Assembly (NCBI GenBank): GCA_020853095.1
Contig: JADYZN010000030.1
Coordinates: 1-40,050 of the forward strand
Source of the DNA: Phycisphaerales bacterium
GTDB lineage: Bacteria > Planctomycetota > Phycisphaerae > Tepidisphaerales > Tepidisphaeraceae
Length of the DNA: 40,050 nucleotides
Direction of reading: 5' to 3'
The position numbers were made by a program, and so were the translations under genes. Positions 8,673 through 16,800 of this stretch are shown in pieces. The notes below the pieces were generated by a model. The model did not search any database, was not told the origin of the DNA, and saw only the letters and a program-made list of their open reading frames with translations. How positions within the stretch are numbered: position 1 is the stretch's first letter; each line of letters begins with the position of its first letter.

Positions 8673-10039
8673 ACCTCTCGATCATCGGAACGGGATACGT
8701 GGGTCTGGTCAGCGGAGCCTGCCTGGCGGAGCTGGGGCATACGGTCTGGTGTGTGGACAGGGAGCGGGAAAAGATCGAACGGATCGCGGCGGGGATCAGC
8801 CCGATTCATGAGGCGGGACTGGATGATCTGCTGGCCAAACACGTTCACGGCCGCCTTCATGCCACCACCGACCTGCCACAGGCGGTTCGGGACAGCGAGA
8901 TGACCCTGATCGCGGTGGGAACGCCGTTCGATGGGAGTCGGATCGATTTGAGTTTCATCCATCAGGCCGCCCGGCAGATCGGTGAGGCGCTGTCGAAAAA
9001 AGCCGGGTATCACGTGGTGGTGGTCAAAAGCACGGTGGTTCCGGGGACGACCGAAGGGGACCTGACGCGGATACTGGAGGAATCATCGGGCAAAAAGGCG
9101 GGGCGAGATTTCGGGGTGGGGATGAACCCGGAATTTTTATCCGAGGGGAACGCGGTCGCGGATTTCATGTCGCCCGACCGGATCGTATTGGGCGGGATGG
9201 ACCAGCGCACCCTCAACACGATGGAAAAACTGTACGAGGTGATGGACAAGGATGTGCCGAGGGTGCGCACGACCCTCCGGACGGCGGAGATGATCAAGTA
9301 CGCCTCCAACGCGCTGCAGGCGACGATGATTTCGTTCGCCAACGAGATGGCCAATATCTGTTCGGCGATGGGCGGCGTGGACGTGGTGGATGTGATGAGC
9401 GGGGTTCACCTGATGCGGCCGCTGACGCCGAAACTGGACGATGGGCGGATGATCAGGGCGGGGATCACCCATTTTCTCAACGCCGGGTGCGGGTTTGGCG
9501 GCAGTTGTTTCCCAAAGGACATCAAGGCGCTGGCGGCTCATGCCGGGCGGATCGGCGCCTCCACGCCGCTGTTGGATGCGGTATTGAGTACCAACGCCGC
9601 CCAGCCGAACCGGGTGATCTCACTGTTGCGTGAGCAACTGGGCCGGCCGCTGGATGGGGCGAAGGTGGCGGTGGCGGGGCTGGCGTTCAAGCCTGGGACG
9701 GACGATTTAAGAGAGTCGCCGGCGATCGCGGTGATCGATGAATTGCTGCGATGCGGCGCGATGGTCAGCGCGTTTGATCCGGCTGCGGAGAGCCACGCGA
9801 AACAGAAATGGGGTTCGCGGGTTCGCATCGAGTCAACCCTCGCGGCCGCCATCGAAGGGGCCGACGCGATCGCGATCGTGACGAGCTGGCCGCAATTCAA
9901 ACAAATTCCCCAACTGATTGCCGGATGGGCCAATCCGCCGCTGGTGGTGGATGGCCGGCGGATGCTCGGCAGGAATTCGGTTGCGCGATACGCGGGGATC
10001 GGGTTGTCGGATGGCCCCTCAACAGGAGAGCGGCGATGA
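8669..10039 (+). CDS. ugd: UDP-glucose 6-dehydrogenase family protein
   Basis: 456-residue nucleotide-sugar dehydrogenase that oxidises the C6 hydroxyl of UDP-glucose (or a related UDP/GDP sugar) to a carboxylate with two NAD. The NAD-binding motif GTGYVG is at 7-12. The central domain has the TAEMIKYASNALQATMISF helix. The catalytic nucleophile is Cys280 in GGSCFPKDIKAL. The C-terminal UDP-binding domain has GLAFKPGTDDLRESPA. Length and motifs fit the Ugd/TuaD group. The start overlaps the previous stop (ATGA), and the stop overlaps the next start. Product UDP-glucuronate would feed the neighbouring UXS-like enzyme. GDP-mannose dehydrogenase is possible but less likely given the context. Confidence 0.93.
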   Translation: MNLSIIGTGYVGLVSGACLAELGHTVWCVDREREKIERIAAGISPIHEAGLDDLLAKHVHGRLHATTDLPQAVRDSEMTLIAVGTPFDGSRIDLSFIHQAARQIGEALSKKAGYHVVVVKSTVVPGTTEGDLTRILEESSGKKAGRDFGVGMNPEFLSEGNAVADFMSPDRIVLGGMDQRTLNTMEKLYEVMDKDVPRVRTTLRTAEMIKYASNALQATMISFANEMANICSAMGGVDVVDVMSGVHLMRPLTPKLDDGRMIRAGITHFLNAGCGFGGSCFPKDIKALAAHAGRIGASTPLLDAVLSTNAAQPNRVISLLREQLGRPLDGAKVAVAGLAFKPGTDDLRESPAIAVIDELLRCGAMVSAFDPAAESHAKQKWGSRVRIESTLAAAIEGADAIAIVTSWPQFKQIPQLIAGWANPPLVVDGRRMLGRNSVARYAGIGLSDGPSTGERR

Positions 10040-10842
10040 AAGTGGTGCTGTTTTGCGGCGGGCTGGGGTTGCGGCTGCGGGAATATTCGGAGAACGTCCC
10101 CAAGCCGATGGTCCCGGTGGGGTATCGGCCGATCGTCTGGCACATGATGAAGTATTACGCGCACTACGGGCATCGCGATTTCATCCTGTGCCTGGGGTAT
10201 CAGGCGGACGTCATCAAGAACTATTTTCTGAATTACAACGAGTGCATCTCCAACGATTTTGTGCTTTCAAACGGGGGGCGGGATTTGAAACTGCTCTCCA
10301 GCGACATCGACTCATGGTCGATCACCTTCGTGGACACGGGAATCGACTCGAACATCGGCCAGCGTCTGCTGGCGGTCAAGGATTATCTGAAGGACCAGCC
10401 GGTCTTCATGGCCAATTATTCGGACAACGTGACCGATGCGCCCCTTCCGGCGATGATCGAGCATTTTGAACGACAGGACAAAGTCGCCAGTTTCATCAGC
10501 GTCAAACCGCCGCAGAGCTTTCATGTCGTCGAAAGCGATGAAACCAGCGCGGTCAAACAGATTCGACCGGCCAGCCAGTGCGGGCTGCGGATCAACGGCG
10601 GCTATTTCATCCTCAAGCAGTCGATCTTCGATTATCTCAACGACGGGGATGAACTGGTGGTCGAACCGTTCCAACGGCTCATCGAGATCGATCAGTTGAC
10701 CACCTATCGGCACGATGGATTCTGGGCGGGAATGGATACGTTCAAGGAAAAGCAGATGCTCGACGAAATGCACGCCCGCGGCACCGCCCCCTGGCAGGTG
10801 TGGCGGTCGCCAGGCAACAAGCATCCAGCGCATGCGGGTTAA
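10036..10842 (+). CDS. Sugar-1-phosphate nucleotidyltransferase, glucose-1-phosphate cytidylyltransferase-like
   Basis: 268-residue nucleotidyltransferase beginning KVVLFCGGLGLRLRE, with the PKPM block at 22-25, which binds the nucleotide. The pattern through IVWHMMKYYAHYGHRDFILCLGYQ (the HxMKxY region followed by CLGY) is typical of RfbF/DdhA glucose-1-phosphate cytidylyltransferases. These make CDP-glucose, the precursor of CDP-3,6-dideoxyhexoses and some branched sugars. The GG-L-G-L-R loop has Leu where many relatives have Thr. The ATG at 10036 overlaps the ugd stop; the GGAGAG ahead of it is a good ribosome-binding site. No RfbG-type CDP-glucose 4,6-dehydratase is present next to it, so the downstream route is not complete here. 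Confidence 0.85.
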   Translation: MKVVLFCGGLGLRLREYSENVPKPMVPVGYRPIVWHMMKYYAHYGHRDFILCLGYQADVIKNYFLNYNECISNDFVLSNGGRDLKLLSSDIDSWSITFVDTGIDSNIGQRLLAVKDYLKDQPVFMANYSDNVTDAPLPAMIEHFERQDKVASFISVKPPQSFHVVESDETSAVKQIRPASQCGLRINGGYFILKQSIFDYLNDGDELVVEPFQRLIEIDQLTTYRHDGFWAGMDTFKEKQMLDEMHARGTAPWQVWRSPGNKHPAHAG

Positions 10843-10858
10843 AGCCATTGGATGAACC

Positions 10859-11500
10859 ATGCTGACCTTTTCACCAACATCACCCCTCAAGCGGATCTTG
10901 TGCATCGGGGCGCATTCGGATGACATTGAAATCGGGTGCGGCGGGACGATGTTGCGGCTGCTGGATGAACATCCGGGCGTGTCGGTGTTGTGGGTGGTGA
11001 TGGGAGGGAACGACCAGCGCGAACAGGAGGCACGCGCCAGCGCGGAGCGGTTTTTGAAAAACGCCGGCTCATCCGAGGTGCGCGTGCGGAAATTCCGCGA
11101 TGCCTATCTGCCTTTCATGGGCGAACAGGTGAAGGATTATGTCGAGTCGCTCAAATCCTTCGATCCGGATTTAATCTTCACCCATCGCAAGGAGGATGCC
11201 CACCAGGACCATCGCCTGATGGGCGAACTGACGTGGAACGCCTTTCGCAACCACGCCATCCTTGAATACGAGATACCCAAATACGATGGGGATTTGGGAC
11301 ATCCGAATCTGTTCGTGCCGTTGGACGAGTCCATTTGTCGGCGAAAAATCGAGCTGCTCATGGAAGGATTTCCCACACAGGCCGGCCGGCAGTGGTTCTC
11401 GGCCGACACCTTCTGGGCGATGCTGCGAATCCGGGGCGTCGAATGCAACTCGCCGGCACGCTTTGCCGAGGCGTTTGGTTGCCGGAAAATGGTAATTTAA
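10859..11500 (+). CDS. PIG-L family deacetylase
   Basis: 213-residue LmbE/PIG-L-like zinc-dependent N-deacetylase. The signature AHSDD (18-22) supplies zinc ligands and the catalytic aspartate, and a second site HQDH lies near residue 115. Family members remove acetyl groups from N-acetylglucosamine-containing compounds, such as GlcNAc-PI, mycothiol and bacillithiol precursors, or glycan sugars. It lies 16 bases after the cytidylyltransferase gene as the last plus-strand gene of the sugar cluster, which favours a nucleotide-sugar or glycan substrate. A role in bacillithiol synthesis (BshB type) is possible because a YpdA-type protein lies at 31122, but that link is weak. Its stop nearly touches the convergent methyltransferase stop. 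Confidence 0.87.
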   Translation: MLTFSPTSPLKRILCIGAHSDDIEIGCGGTMLRLLDEHPGVSVLWVVMGGNDQREQEARASAERFLKNAGSSEVRVRKFRDAYLPFMGEQVKDYVESLKSFDPDLIFTHRKEDAHQDHRLMGELTWNAFRNHAILEYEIPKYDGDLGHPNLFVPLDESICRRKIELLMEGFPTQAGRQWFSADTFWAMLRIRGVECNSPARFAEAFGCRKMVI

Positions 11501-11501
11501 G

Positions 11502-12665
11502 TCAAGCCGCCGGCACGAGTTGCGCATCGACGCCCTGGCGGTTCAATTCCTCGCGGATTTCCTGCTCATAAATGGGATTCATCACGATCACGATATGGGG
11601 TTGAATCGTTGCCAGCTCGGCCGGCGCGACGATCCGCTGGCCGGTGGAGGCCATGAATTTCCCTTGTTTTTTCGGGTTGATGTCGACGACGTGACGAACC
11701 TGATCATCACCGAGGCCCAACGTGGTTAAAAACCCAACCCCTTTGGAACCCGAACCCCACAGGACAATTCGCCGGCCGTGCCATTGCTCAAATCGTCGTC
11801 GCCAGGATTGGCATTGTTCCTCAACTTTGGGTCCAAATTCGATCGCCGCCGCAACGATTTGATCGGGGGATTCTTCAATGGCGAACGGTTTGGCCGCTCC
11901 TGCGCCCGCGTGGGCGCCAAGGATCAGATACTGGTCGTCGTAATCCAGCTCCAGGTGTGTGATCTCAAACCCGCAACCGCGAAACAGCCGGGCCAGCGAA
12001 CCGGCCGTGAAATAGGAACAATGCTCGTAATAGACATCCCAGAAGGCCCCTTCCCGCAAAATCCGACTGGTGTCGGGTAATTCCAAGGCCACCGTGACAT
12101 GCCGGTTTCCGAGGGTCTGGCGGATGGTGGAGATGAAGTCGTGCGTTTGAGGGATGTGTTCCAGAGTGTGCCGGCAGCAGACAAAATCGGCCTGAAGATC
12201 GGCGTATCGCGGGCCATACCGGTCGGCGATGTAACGCACCCGGCCGGTCGTTCCGGGCGCATGGGCCGGGTCGATGCCGATGCCCCGGTTGTCGCCTAAT
12301 TCGCAGATCAAATCCAGGAACTCCCCCCCGCCGCAGCCGATTTCAAGGATGGTCTTGTTCCGCACGCCGTATCGTTCAATCCACCGCATCGCCAGCGAAC
12401 GGGCAAAGGCGTTGAACGTGCCGGATGACCCCTGGCTTCCTTCGTACTGTTCACCATAACTCAACTTCGATTCATCAAAGGCCCGGTTGAACATGAACCC
12501 GCACCCTTCGCAGGCAAGCAGTTCCAAATCCGCACGGGGCTGATGGATTGCCTCATCGCGATGGTCCAGCAATAAATTGCAATGCACCGGAACCCCCGCC
12601 GCCTGATAAAAGGCACGCAGGCGCTGGCCTTTGCAACTTGGACAAAATAATTGGGTTTGGCTCAA
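11502..12665 (-). CDS. Zinc-containing SAM methyltransferase with C-terminal C-methyltransferase domain
   Basis: 387 residues. Cysteine pairs CPSC (8-11) and CEGC (52-55) form a zinc site. The SAM-binding Rossmann motif ILEIGCGGGEF is at 106-116, followed by CRHTLEHIPQ, a post-Rossmann motif. The C-terminal region includes IVLWGSGSKGVGFL and ends with IVIVMNPIYEQEI, matching the C-methyltransferase C-terminal domain. It is a distant relative of the 6280-7554 protein with the same three-domain plan. It is convergent with the PIG-L gene and divergent, by 48 bases, from the small lipoprotein. The gene probably belongs to the sugar-modification cluster functionally, but it is transcribed separately. 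The acceptor is unknown. Confidence 0.85.
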   Translation of the reverse strand: MSQTQLFCPSCKGQRLRAFYQAAGVPVHCNLLLDHRDEAIHQPRADLELLACEGCGFMFNRAFDESKLSYGEQYEGSQGSSGTFNAFARSLAMRWIERYGVRNKTILEIGCGGGEFLDLICELGDNRGIGIDPAHAPGTTGRVRYIADRYGPRYADLQADFVCCRHTLEHIPQTHDFISTIRQTLGNRHVTVALELPDTSRILREGAFWDVYYEHCSYFTAGSLARLFRGCGFEITHLELDYDDQYLILGAHAGAGAAKPFAIEESPDQIVAAAIEFGPKVEEQCQSWRRRFEQWHGRRIVLWGSGSKGVGFLTTLGLGDDQVRHVVDINPKKQGKFMASTGQRIVAPAELATIQPHIVIVMNPIYEQEIREELNRQGVDAQLVPAA

Positions 12666-12700
12666 TTTTTGCTCTCCTGCTTCGTGCGGCCTTCGTAAAA

Positions 12701-12706
12701 AAGGAG
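12701..12706 (+). promoter_or_regulatory. Ribosome-binding site of the small lipoprotein
   Basis: AAGGAG lies 7 bases before the ATG at 12714. The in-frame GTG at 12711 is only 4 bases away, so the ATG is preferred. Confidence 0.6.
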
Positions 12707-12713
12707 CAAGGTG

Positions 12714-12980
12714 ATGAAAAAGATGGCACTGATTCTATCCGTGTTCCTGTCGATGGGAATCATGGTGACGGCCGGTTGTGAAAAAGACCAGACCGATGAT
12801 GGATCCACCATCCAGGGAACTCATGGCGGAACGCGAGGGACAGGGTACAGCAACGTCGGCGAACCGGGCAGCAGCGATCTGGAGGTCAATCGTCCGGGAT
12901 ATGGCCTGCCGGCCTCATCGGATCGTGGGATGAATCCGTATGCCGCGCCGGCGGATGTGGGGACGGGTTCGAGCAGGTAA
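12714..12980 (+). CDS. Small lipoprotein, unknown function (88 aa)
   Basis: An 88-residue secreted protein. The N-terminus MKKMALILSVFLSMGIMVTAGC is a lipoprotein signal peptide with a positively charged n-region, a hydrophobic core and a lipobox ending T-A-G-C, so Cys22 is the probable lipidated residue. The mature part is rich in Gly, Ser, Thr and Asp (GTHGGTRGTGY) and probably disordered. I do not recognise a domain. It is transcribed alone: divergent from the methyltransferase gene and 134 bases before the oxidoreductase. Its own promoter must lie inside or next to the start of the divergent gene. The call rests on the clear ribosome-binding site and signal peptide. Confidence 0.8.
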   Translation: MKKMALILSVFLSMGIMVTAGCEKDQTDDGSTIQGTHGGTRGTGYSNVGEPGSSDLEVNRPGYGLPASSDRGMNPYAAPADVGTGSSR

Positions 12981-13011
12981 ACCGGTTGCATTCACAGCTT
13001 CGCCGTTCAAC

Positions 13012-13039
13012 TTGTGAACAGGTCTTGGGGTGTTAGAAT
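13012..13039 (+). promoter_or_regulatory. Putative sigma-70-like promoter for the oxidoreductase-isomerase pair
   Basis: TTGTGA (13012-13017), a 16-base spacer and TAGAAT (13034-13039) lie about 75 bases ahead of the ATG at 13115. The elements match four or more of six consensus bases each, but this was seen by eye. Confidence 0.4.
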
Positions 13040-13114
13040 CCCATCCTCTTGGTTCAATCACCGACCGTTCAAGCAGTACGGCCGGACAGAACGACCTCAA
13101 CGGCAGGCAGGCTC

Positions 13115-14122
13115 ATGCGAAAAGTCAAAATCGGAATCATCGGCGCGGGGGGCATCTGTACGGTTCATCTTCCCCCTTTGAAAGAACGCTCGGAAGAAGT
13201 GGAACTGGTCGCGGCGGCGGATGTGAATCCGGCGGCCAAGGCGCTGGTGGACAAGTACGAAATCCCGCAATTTTTCAGCGACTATCGACAGCTTCTGCCG
13301 CTGGTGGATGCGGTGTTGATCAACGTCCCCACCCATCTGCACGCCCGGATGGCGATTGATGCGTTGAAGGCGGACAAGCATGTTTTCCTTGAAAAGCCGA
13401 TGACCCGCACGCTGGATGAAGCCAAAGAGGTGGCAGCGGCGGCCGCCCAAAGCAAGGGCCGGTTGCAGATCGGGTTTGTGCGTCGATTTGACGATGAATG
13501 GGAAGGTTTTCGACAGGCGATCCTGGCGGGAGAGCTGGGCCGGCCGGTCACCTGGCGTCACGTCGCCACGAGTTGCGGGCCGCAGATTCGCTGGTTTACT
13601 GAAGACCTGCAGGGGGGCGGGCCGTTTCTGGATGGAGCGATTCACAATTACGACTTTGGAATGTACACCTTCGGGCCGGTTCAATGGGTGTTCGCCCATC
13701 TGCGGACGATCAACCCCCAATACACGGCGTTCGACACCGGAACGGCCACGGTTCACTTTGAATCGGGCGATGAGCTGATGGTGGCCTGGACGTGGGGTTT
13801 GCCGCCGGGCAGCGTCGGGGGCGGATGTTTTGATTTTCTGGGGCCGAGGGGAACGCTGCTGCCCAGGGCGGATTTGCCGGCCGATGCGATCAAGGCGCAG
13901 TTCACGATCCATCATGGCAAAGAGTCGCGTACGGTGGAATCGCCCCGCCGCGCCCTGGAGATCGGATACAAGCGGCAGATGAACGAATTTGTGGATGTGG
14001 CGTTGGGTAAATGCCAGCCGCGCGCCGGCGTCCGCGAGGGGATGGAATCCATGCGGGTCGCACTGGCGATTTTGCAATCGGGGAAAACGGGCAACAAGGT
14101 CCATTTGTCGGAGATCAGGTAA
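13115..14122 (+). CDS. Gfo/Idh/MocA family NAD(P)-dependent oxidoreductase
   Basis: 335 residues with an N-terminal Rossmann fold (KIGIIGAGGICTVHL, residues 5-19) and the conserved FLEKPM (91-96) where the active-site lysine lies. A C-terminal alpha/beta domain follows, with the GAIHNYDFGMY helix that carries the usual catalytic His. Family enzymes oxidise or reduce sugars, inositols or nucleotide sugars at a ring carbon. The ATG at 13115 is chosen because the frame upstream reads non-family sequence. It directly abuts the isomerase-like gene (TAA then ATG), indicating an operon. This pairing is typical of sugar or inositol conversion, where the oxidoreductase makes a keto-sugar. The substrate is unknown. 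Confidence 0.9.
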   Translation: MRKVKIGIIGAGGICTVHLPPLKERSEEVELVAAADVNPAAKALVDKYEIPQFFSDYRQLLPLVDAVLINVPTHLHARMAIDALKADKHVFLEKPMTRTLDEAKEVAAAAAQSKGRLQIGFVRRFDDEWEGFRQAILAGELGRPVTWRHVATSCGPQIRWFTEDLQGGGPFLDGAIHNYDFGMYTFGPVQWVFAHLRTINPQYTAFDTGTATVHFESGDELMVAWTWGLPPGSVGGGCFDFLGPRGTLLPRADLPADAIKAQFTIHHGKESRTVESPRRALEIGYKRQMNEFVDVALGKCQPRAGVREGMESMRVALAILQSGKTGNKVHLSEIR

Positions 14123-15016
14123 ATGAGAATCAGCGTACGCGATGAGATGGCGCCGGTGGCGTCGGGAAAGACTGTGTTTGAAACGTTGCGGCAACTGGAG
14201 ATCGCGGCGATTGAGATTTGCGTGCAATTGGATGGATCGATGCCGAACCTGGCATCAAAGCTGGGAACGGCCGGATCGATCCTCAACGAACCCACCGCGA
14301 CGGAGCTTGGCAGGCGATTGAAGAATGAAGGAATCAGCGTCTCGGCGTTGTTGCTGGGGACGGACTTTTCATCCGAACATCCGGATCAACAGGTGGAGTG
14401 GGCGGTTCGATCCACCCGCGCCGCCGAAATTCTCGGCGCGCCGGCCGTGCGGATCGACACGGCCACGGCCAACCGTACCCTCACCCACGATCAGGTACGG
14501 CAGAATTTCATCAACCGGATCGGGCAGGTGTTGCAGCGCACCGCCGGCAGCCATGTGGGATATGGCATCGAAAACCACGGCCACATCTCCAACAATCCGC
14601 AGTTTCTGGATGGCGTCTTCGCGGCCGTGGGGGACAAACGGCTGGGGATGACGTTGGATACGGGCAATTTTTACTGGTATGGGATGCCGTTGCGGGAACT
14701 GTACCAAACGCTGGAACATTTCGCCCCGCGGGCCAAGCACACGCACGTTAAAAACATCAATTACCCCGCGGAAATGGTCGAGCAGCGGCGGGAAGTAGGA
14801 TACGAATATGGGAAATACTGCTGCCCGCTGGATGAAGGAAACATCGACATCGGCCGCGTGGTGAAGATTTTGAAACAGGCGGGATACCAGGCCGACCTGT
14901 GCATCGAAAACGAATCGCTGGGCAAATACCCCGAAAACCAGCGGATGGGGATCATCCAGCGCGACGCGGCCACACTGAAACAGGCATTGGCCGGGAGTGA
15001 TCGGGCAAGGGAATGA
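14123..15016 (+). CDS. Sugar phosphate isomerase/epimerase family TIM barrel
   Basis: 297 residues resembling the xylose-isomerase-like TIM barrel (AP endonuclease family 2) group, which binds divalent metal and isomerises or epimerises sugars or keto-inositols. Metal-ligand-like segments occur in the expected order: GIENHGH, LDTGNFYWYG, HTHVKNI and CIENESLG. No signal peptide was noted, so the protein is probably cytoplasmic. The start ATG follows the upstream stop with no gap. Together with the oxidoreductase it may form a two-step sugar-conversion unit. The gene ends just before the likely insertion carrying the toxin-antitoxin module. Confidence 0.88.
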   Translation: MRISVRDEMAPVASGKTVFETLRQLEIAAIEICVQLDGSMPNLASKLGTAGSILNEPTATELGRRLKNEGISVSALLLGTDFSSEHPDQQVEWAVRSTRAAEILGAPAVRIDTATANRTLTHDQVRQNFINRIGQVLQRTAGSHVGYGIENHGHISNNPQFLDGVFAAVGDKRLGMTLDTGNFYWYGMPLRELYQTLEHFAPRAKHTHVKNINYPAEMVEQRREVGYEYGKYCCPLDEGNIDIGRVVKILKQAGYQADLCIENESLGKYPENQRMGIIQRDAATLKQALAGSDRARE

Positions 15017-15147
15017 ATCCTGCCGGGTGGGTCAAGGTCCACACCGCGACCCGCCTGCCGGCGGCGGAGGCACACATAGGCCGGCTATCCACGTTTTTCG
15101 ACAGGGTATCGACCACGGCAAACATACCCTAGAATAGTCAAATACCG
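15017..15147. promoter_or_regulatory. Toxin-antitoxin promoter region with palindromic operator candidate
   Basis: This 131-base gap contains the perfect inverted repeat AGGGTAT (15103-15109) and ATACCCT (15124-15130), with centres 21 bases apart (two helical turns). It abuts a TAGAAT -10-like element at 15130-15135, 13 bases before the antitoxin ATG. The layout fits autorepression by a DNA-binding antitoxin, which is inferred. No clear -35 is seen. Confidence 0.45.
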
Positions 15148-16299
15148 ATGATCAGGGTTCCAGTGCAACAGTCTCTGTTTCGATGGGCCGCCGATCGTGC
15201 CGGGCTGGCACCTAGGAAACTCCGCTCGCGATTTGCAAAGTACGAACAGTGGCTGAGCGGCACCGAGCAGCCGACACTCAAGCAGCTTCAGGATTTCGCC
15301 AGAGCGACGCATGTACCCATCGGCTTTTTCTTTCTCAGCACTCCACCTGAAATAAAAATCCCGATCCCCGATTTCCGAACGAAGGATGGTACACATCCTG
15401 CCGATCCATCGCCCGATTTGCTTGACACGATCTACGCATGCCAGCAGCGCCAGGAGTGGTATGCCGTCTACGCCCGATCCACTGGTGCCGATGCGCTGCC
15501 TTTCGTGGGAAAACTCTCCGTGGGCAGCGACGTCGTGAAGGCCGCCGATGCGATCCGCGGCATGTTGGGGTTCGACCTGTCCATCCGAAAGCAACTGTCC
15601 ACATGGGAAGAGGCGCTGCGGCAGTTCATTCAGCAGGCGGACAACGCCGGCGTTCTGGTGATGGTGAGCGGGGTCGTTGGTAGCAACAACACGCGCAAGT
15701 TGAACACCGACGAATTCCGCGGCTTTGCCCTCAGTGACACCCTTGCCCCACTGGTGTTCATCAACGGCGCCGATACCAAATCGGCCCAGATGTTTACGCT
15801 CGCCCATGAGTTAGCGCACCTGTGGCTGGGGCGGTCGGCGCTTTCCAACGCCACCGCAAACCACGTCTTGGGGCACGAGATCGAGCAATGGTGCAATCGC
15901 GTAGCGGCAGAAATTCTCATCCCTCTGGCCGCCTTCAAGGAGGAATACCACCCTGCCACGGATGTGGCGCAGGAAATACAGCGGCTCGCCCGCATATTCA
16001 AGGTCAGCACGCTCGTTGCGCTGCGACGCATGTTTGATGCGGGAGGAATCGCCCGCGACCTATTCCGGCATCTCTACGACGCGGAGGTTCGCCGGCTCGT
16101 CGAGATCATGAAGGAAAGGGCAGGCGGAGGAGATTACTACCGTACGACGACTTCCAGAGTCAGCCATCGCCTTACACGCGCCATCGTCACCGCCGCCCTC
16201 GAAGGTCGTTCCACAATGACCGAGGCCTTCCGTCTTCTTGGCTGCAGAAAGATGTCCACCTTCACCGAACTCGCTCATCATGTGGAGGTTGATGTCTGA
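15148..16299 (+). CDS. ImmA/IrrE-type metallopeptidase-domain protein with N-terminal HTH-like region, probable antitoxin
   Basis: 383 residues. Residues 15-60 look like a helix-turn-helix variant (KLRSRFAKYEQWLSG, then TLKQLQDFARATHVPIG), as in COG2856 proteins. The ImmA/IrrE (DUF955) zinc-peptidase domain has TLAHELAHLWLG with the HEXXH motif at 220-224 and a following W-C-N-R-V-A-A-E segment that usually carries the third ligand. Such proteins pair with PIN-like DUF4411 toxins in predicted type II toxin-antitoxin modules. The last codon overlaps the next start by one base, indicating translational coupling. A likely operator sits upstream. Sequence composition and the surrounding remnants suggest horizontal acquisition. 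An alternative is a stress or phage-related regulator. Confidence 0.85.
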   Translation: MIRVPVQQSLFRWAADRAGLAPRKLRSRFAKYEQWLSGTEQPTLKQLQDFARATHVPIGFFFLSTPPEIKIPIPDFRTKDGTHPADPSPDLLDTIYACQQRQEWYAVYARSTGADALPFVGKLSVGSDVVKAADAIRGMLGFDLSIRKQLSTWEEALRQFIQQADNAGVLVMVSGVVGSNNTRKLNTDEFRGFALSDTLAPLVFINGADTKSAQMFTLAHELAHLWLGRSALSNATANHVLGHEIEQWCNRVAAEILIPLAAFKEEYHPATDVAQEIQRLARIFKVSTLVALRRMFDAGGIARDLFRHLYDAEVRRLVEIMKERAGGGDYYRTTTSRVSHRLTRAIVTAALEGRSTMTEAFRLLGCRKMSTFTELAHHVEVDV

Positions 16300-16799
16300 T
16301 GGCTTACCTGATCGATACCGACATCTTCATCGCCGCCAAGAACCTGCATTACGGGATGGACTTCTGTCCGGCGTTCTGGGATTGGCTGATCACCGCCAAC
16401 AAGGCAGGCAAGCTGATGAGCATCGACGCGGTCCGCGATGACCTGTCCGATGGTGATGATGAACTGGCCAAATGGGCCAAGACGATCGACGGTGGTTTTT
16501 TTGTTGTCCCTGTTGAAAGAGACCTTGTGGCGATGGGACAAGTTACGCAGTGGATCAACGATCACAAGACCTACTCCGATGCCGCCAAGCGGACCTTTCT
16601 GGACTGCTCAGACTACTTCGTCGTTTCACAGGCGTTGGCAGGCGGCCACACAGTGATCACGCATGAGAAGCCGGAGAACTCTGTCCATCGGATTAAGATC
16701 CCCAGCGTCTGCGTCTCTTTGAAAGTGAAGTACTTGACACCATGGCAGATGTTGCGAATTGAAAAGGCACGATTTGTGTTGCAACGGAGTCCACGTTGA
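16299..16799 (+). CDS. DUF4411 PIN-like protein, probable toxin
   Basis: 166 residues beginning MAYLIDTDIFIAAKN, the typical first acidic motif of PIN-fold nucleases (Asp6 and Asp8), followed by the conserved FCPAFWDWL of DUF4411. Later acidic positions occur in SIDAVRDDL and FLDCSDYFVV, and ITHEKPE fits the family end. PIN-domain toxins cleave RNA with divalent metal; the antitoxin would block this. It starts at the overlapping ATG at 16299. No defect in the acidic residues is visible, so the toxin looks intact. It is followed by about 830 bases holding only gene remnants. Confidence 0.85.
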   Translation: MAYLIDTDIFIAAKNLHYGMDFCPAFWDWLITANKAGKLMSIDAVRDDLSDGDDELAKWAKTIDGGFFVVPVERDLVAMGQVTQWINDHKTYSDAAKRTFLDCSDYFVVSQALAGGHTVITHEKPENSVHRIKIPSVCVSLKVKYLTPWQMLRIEKARFVLQRSPR

Positions 16800-16800
16800 A

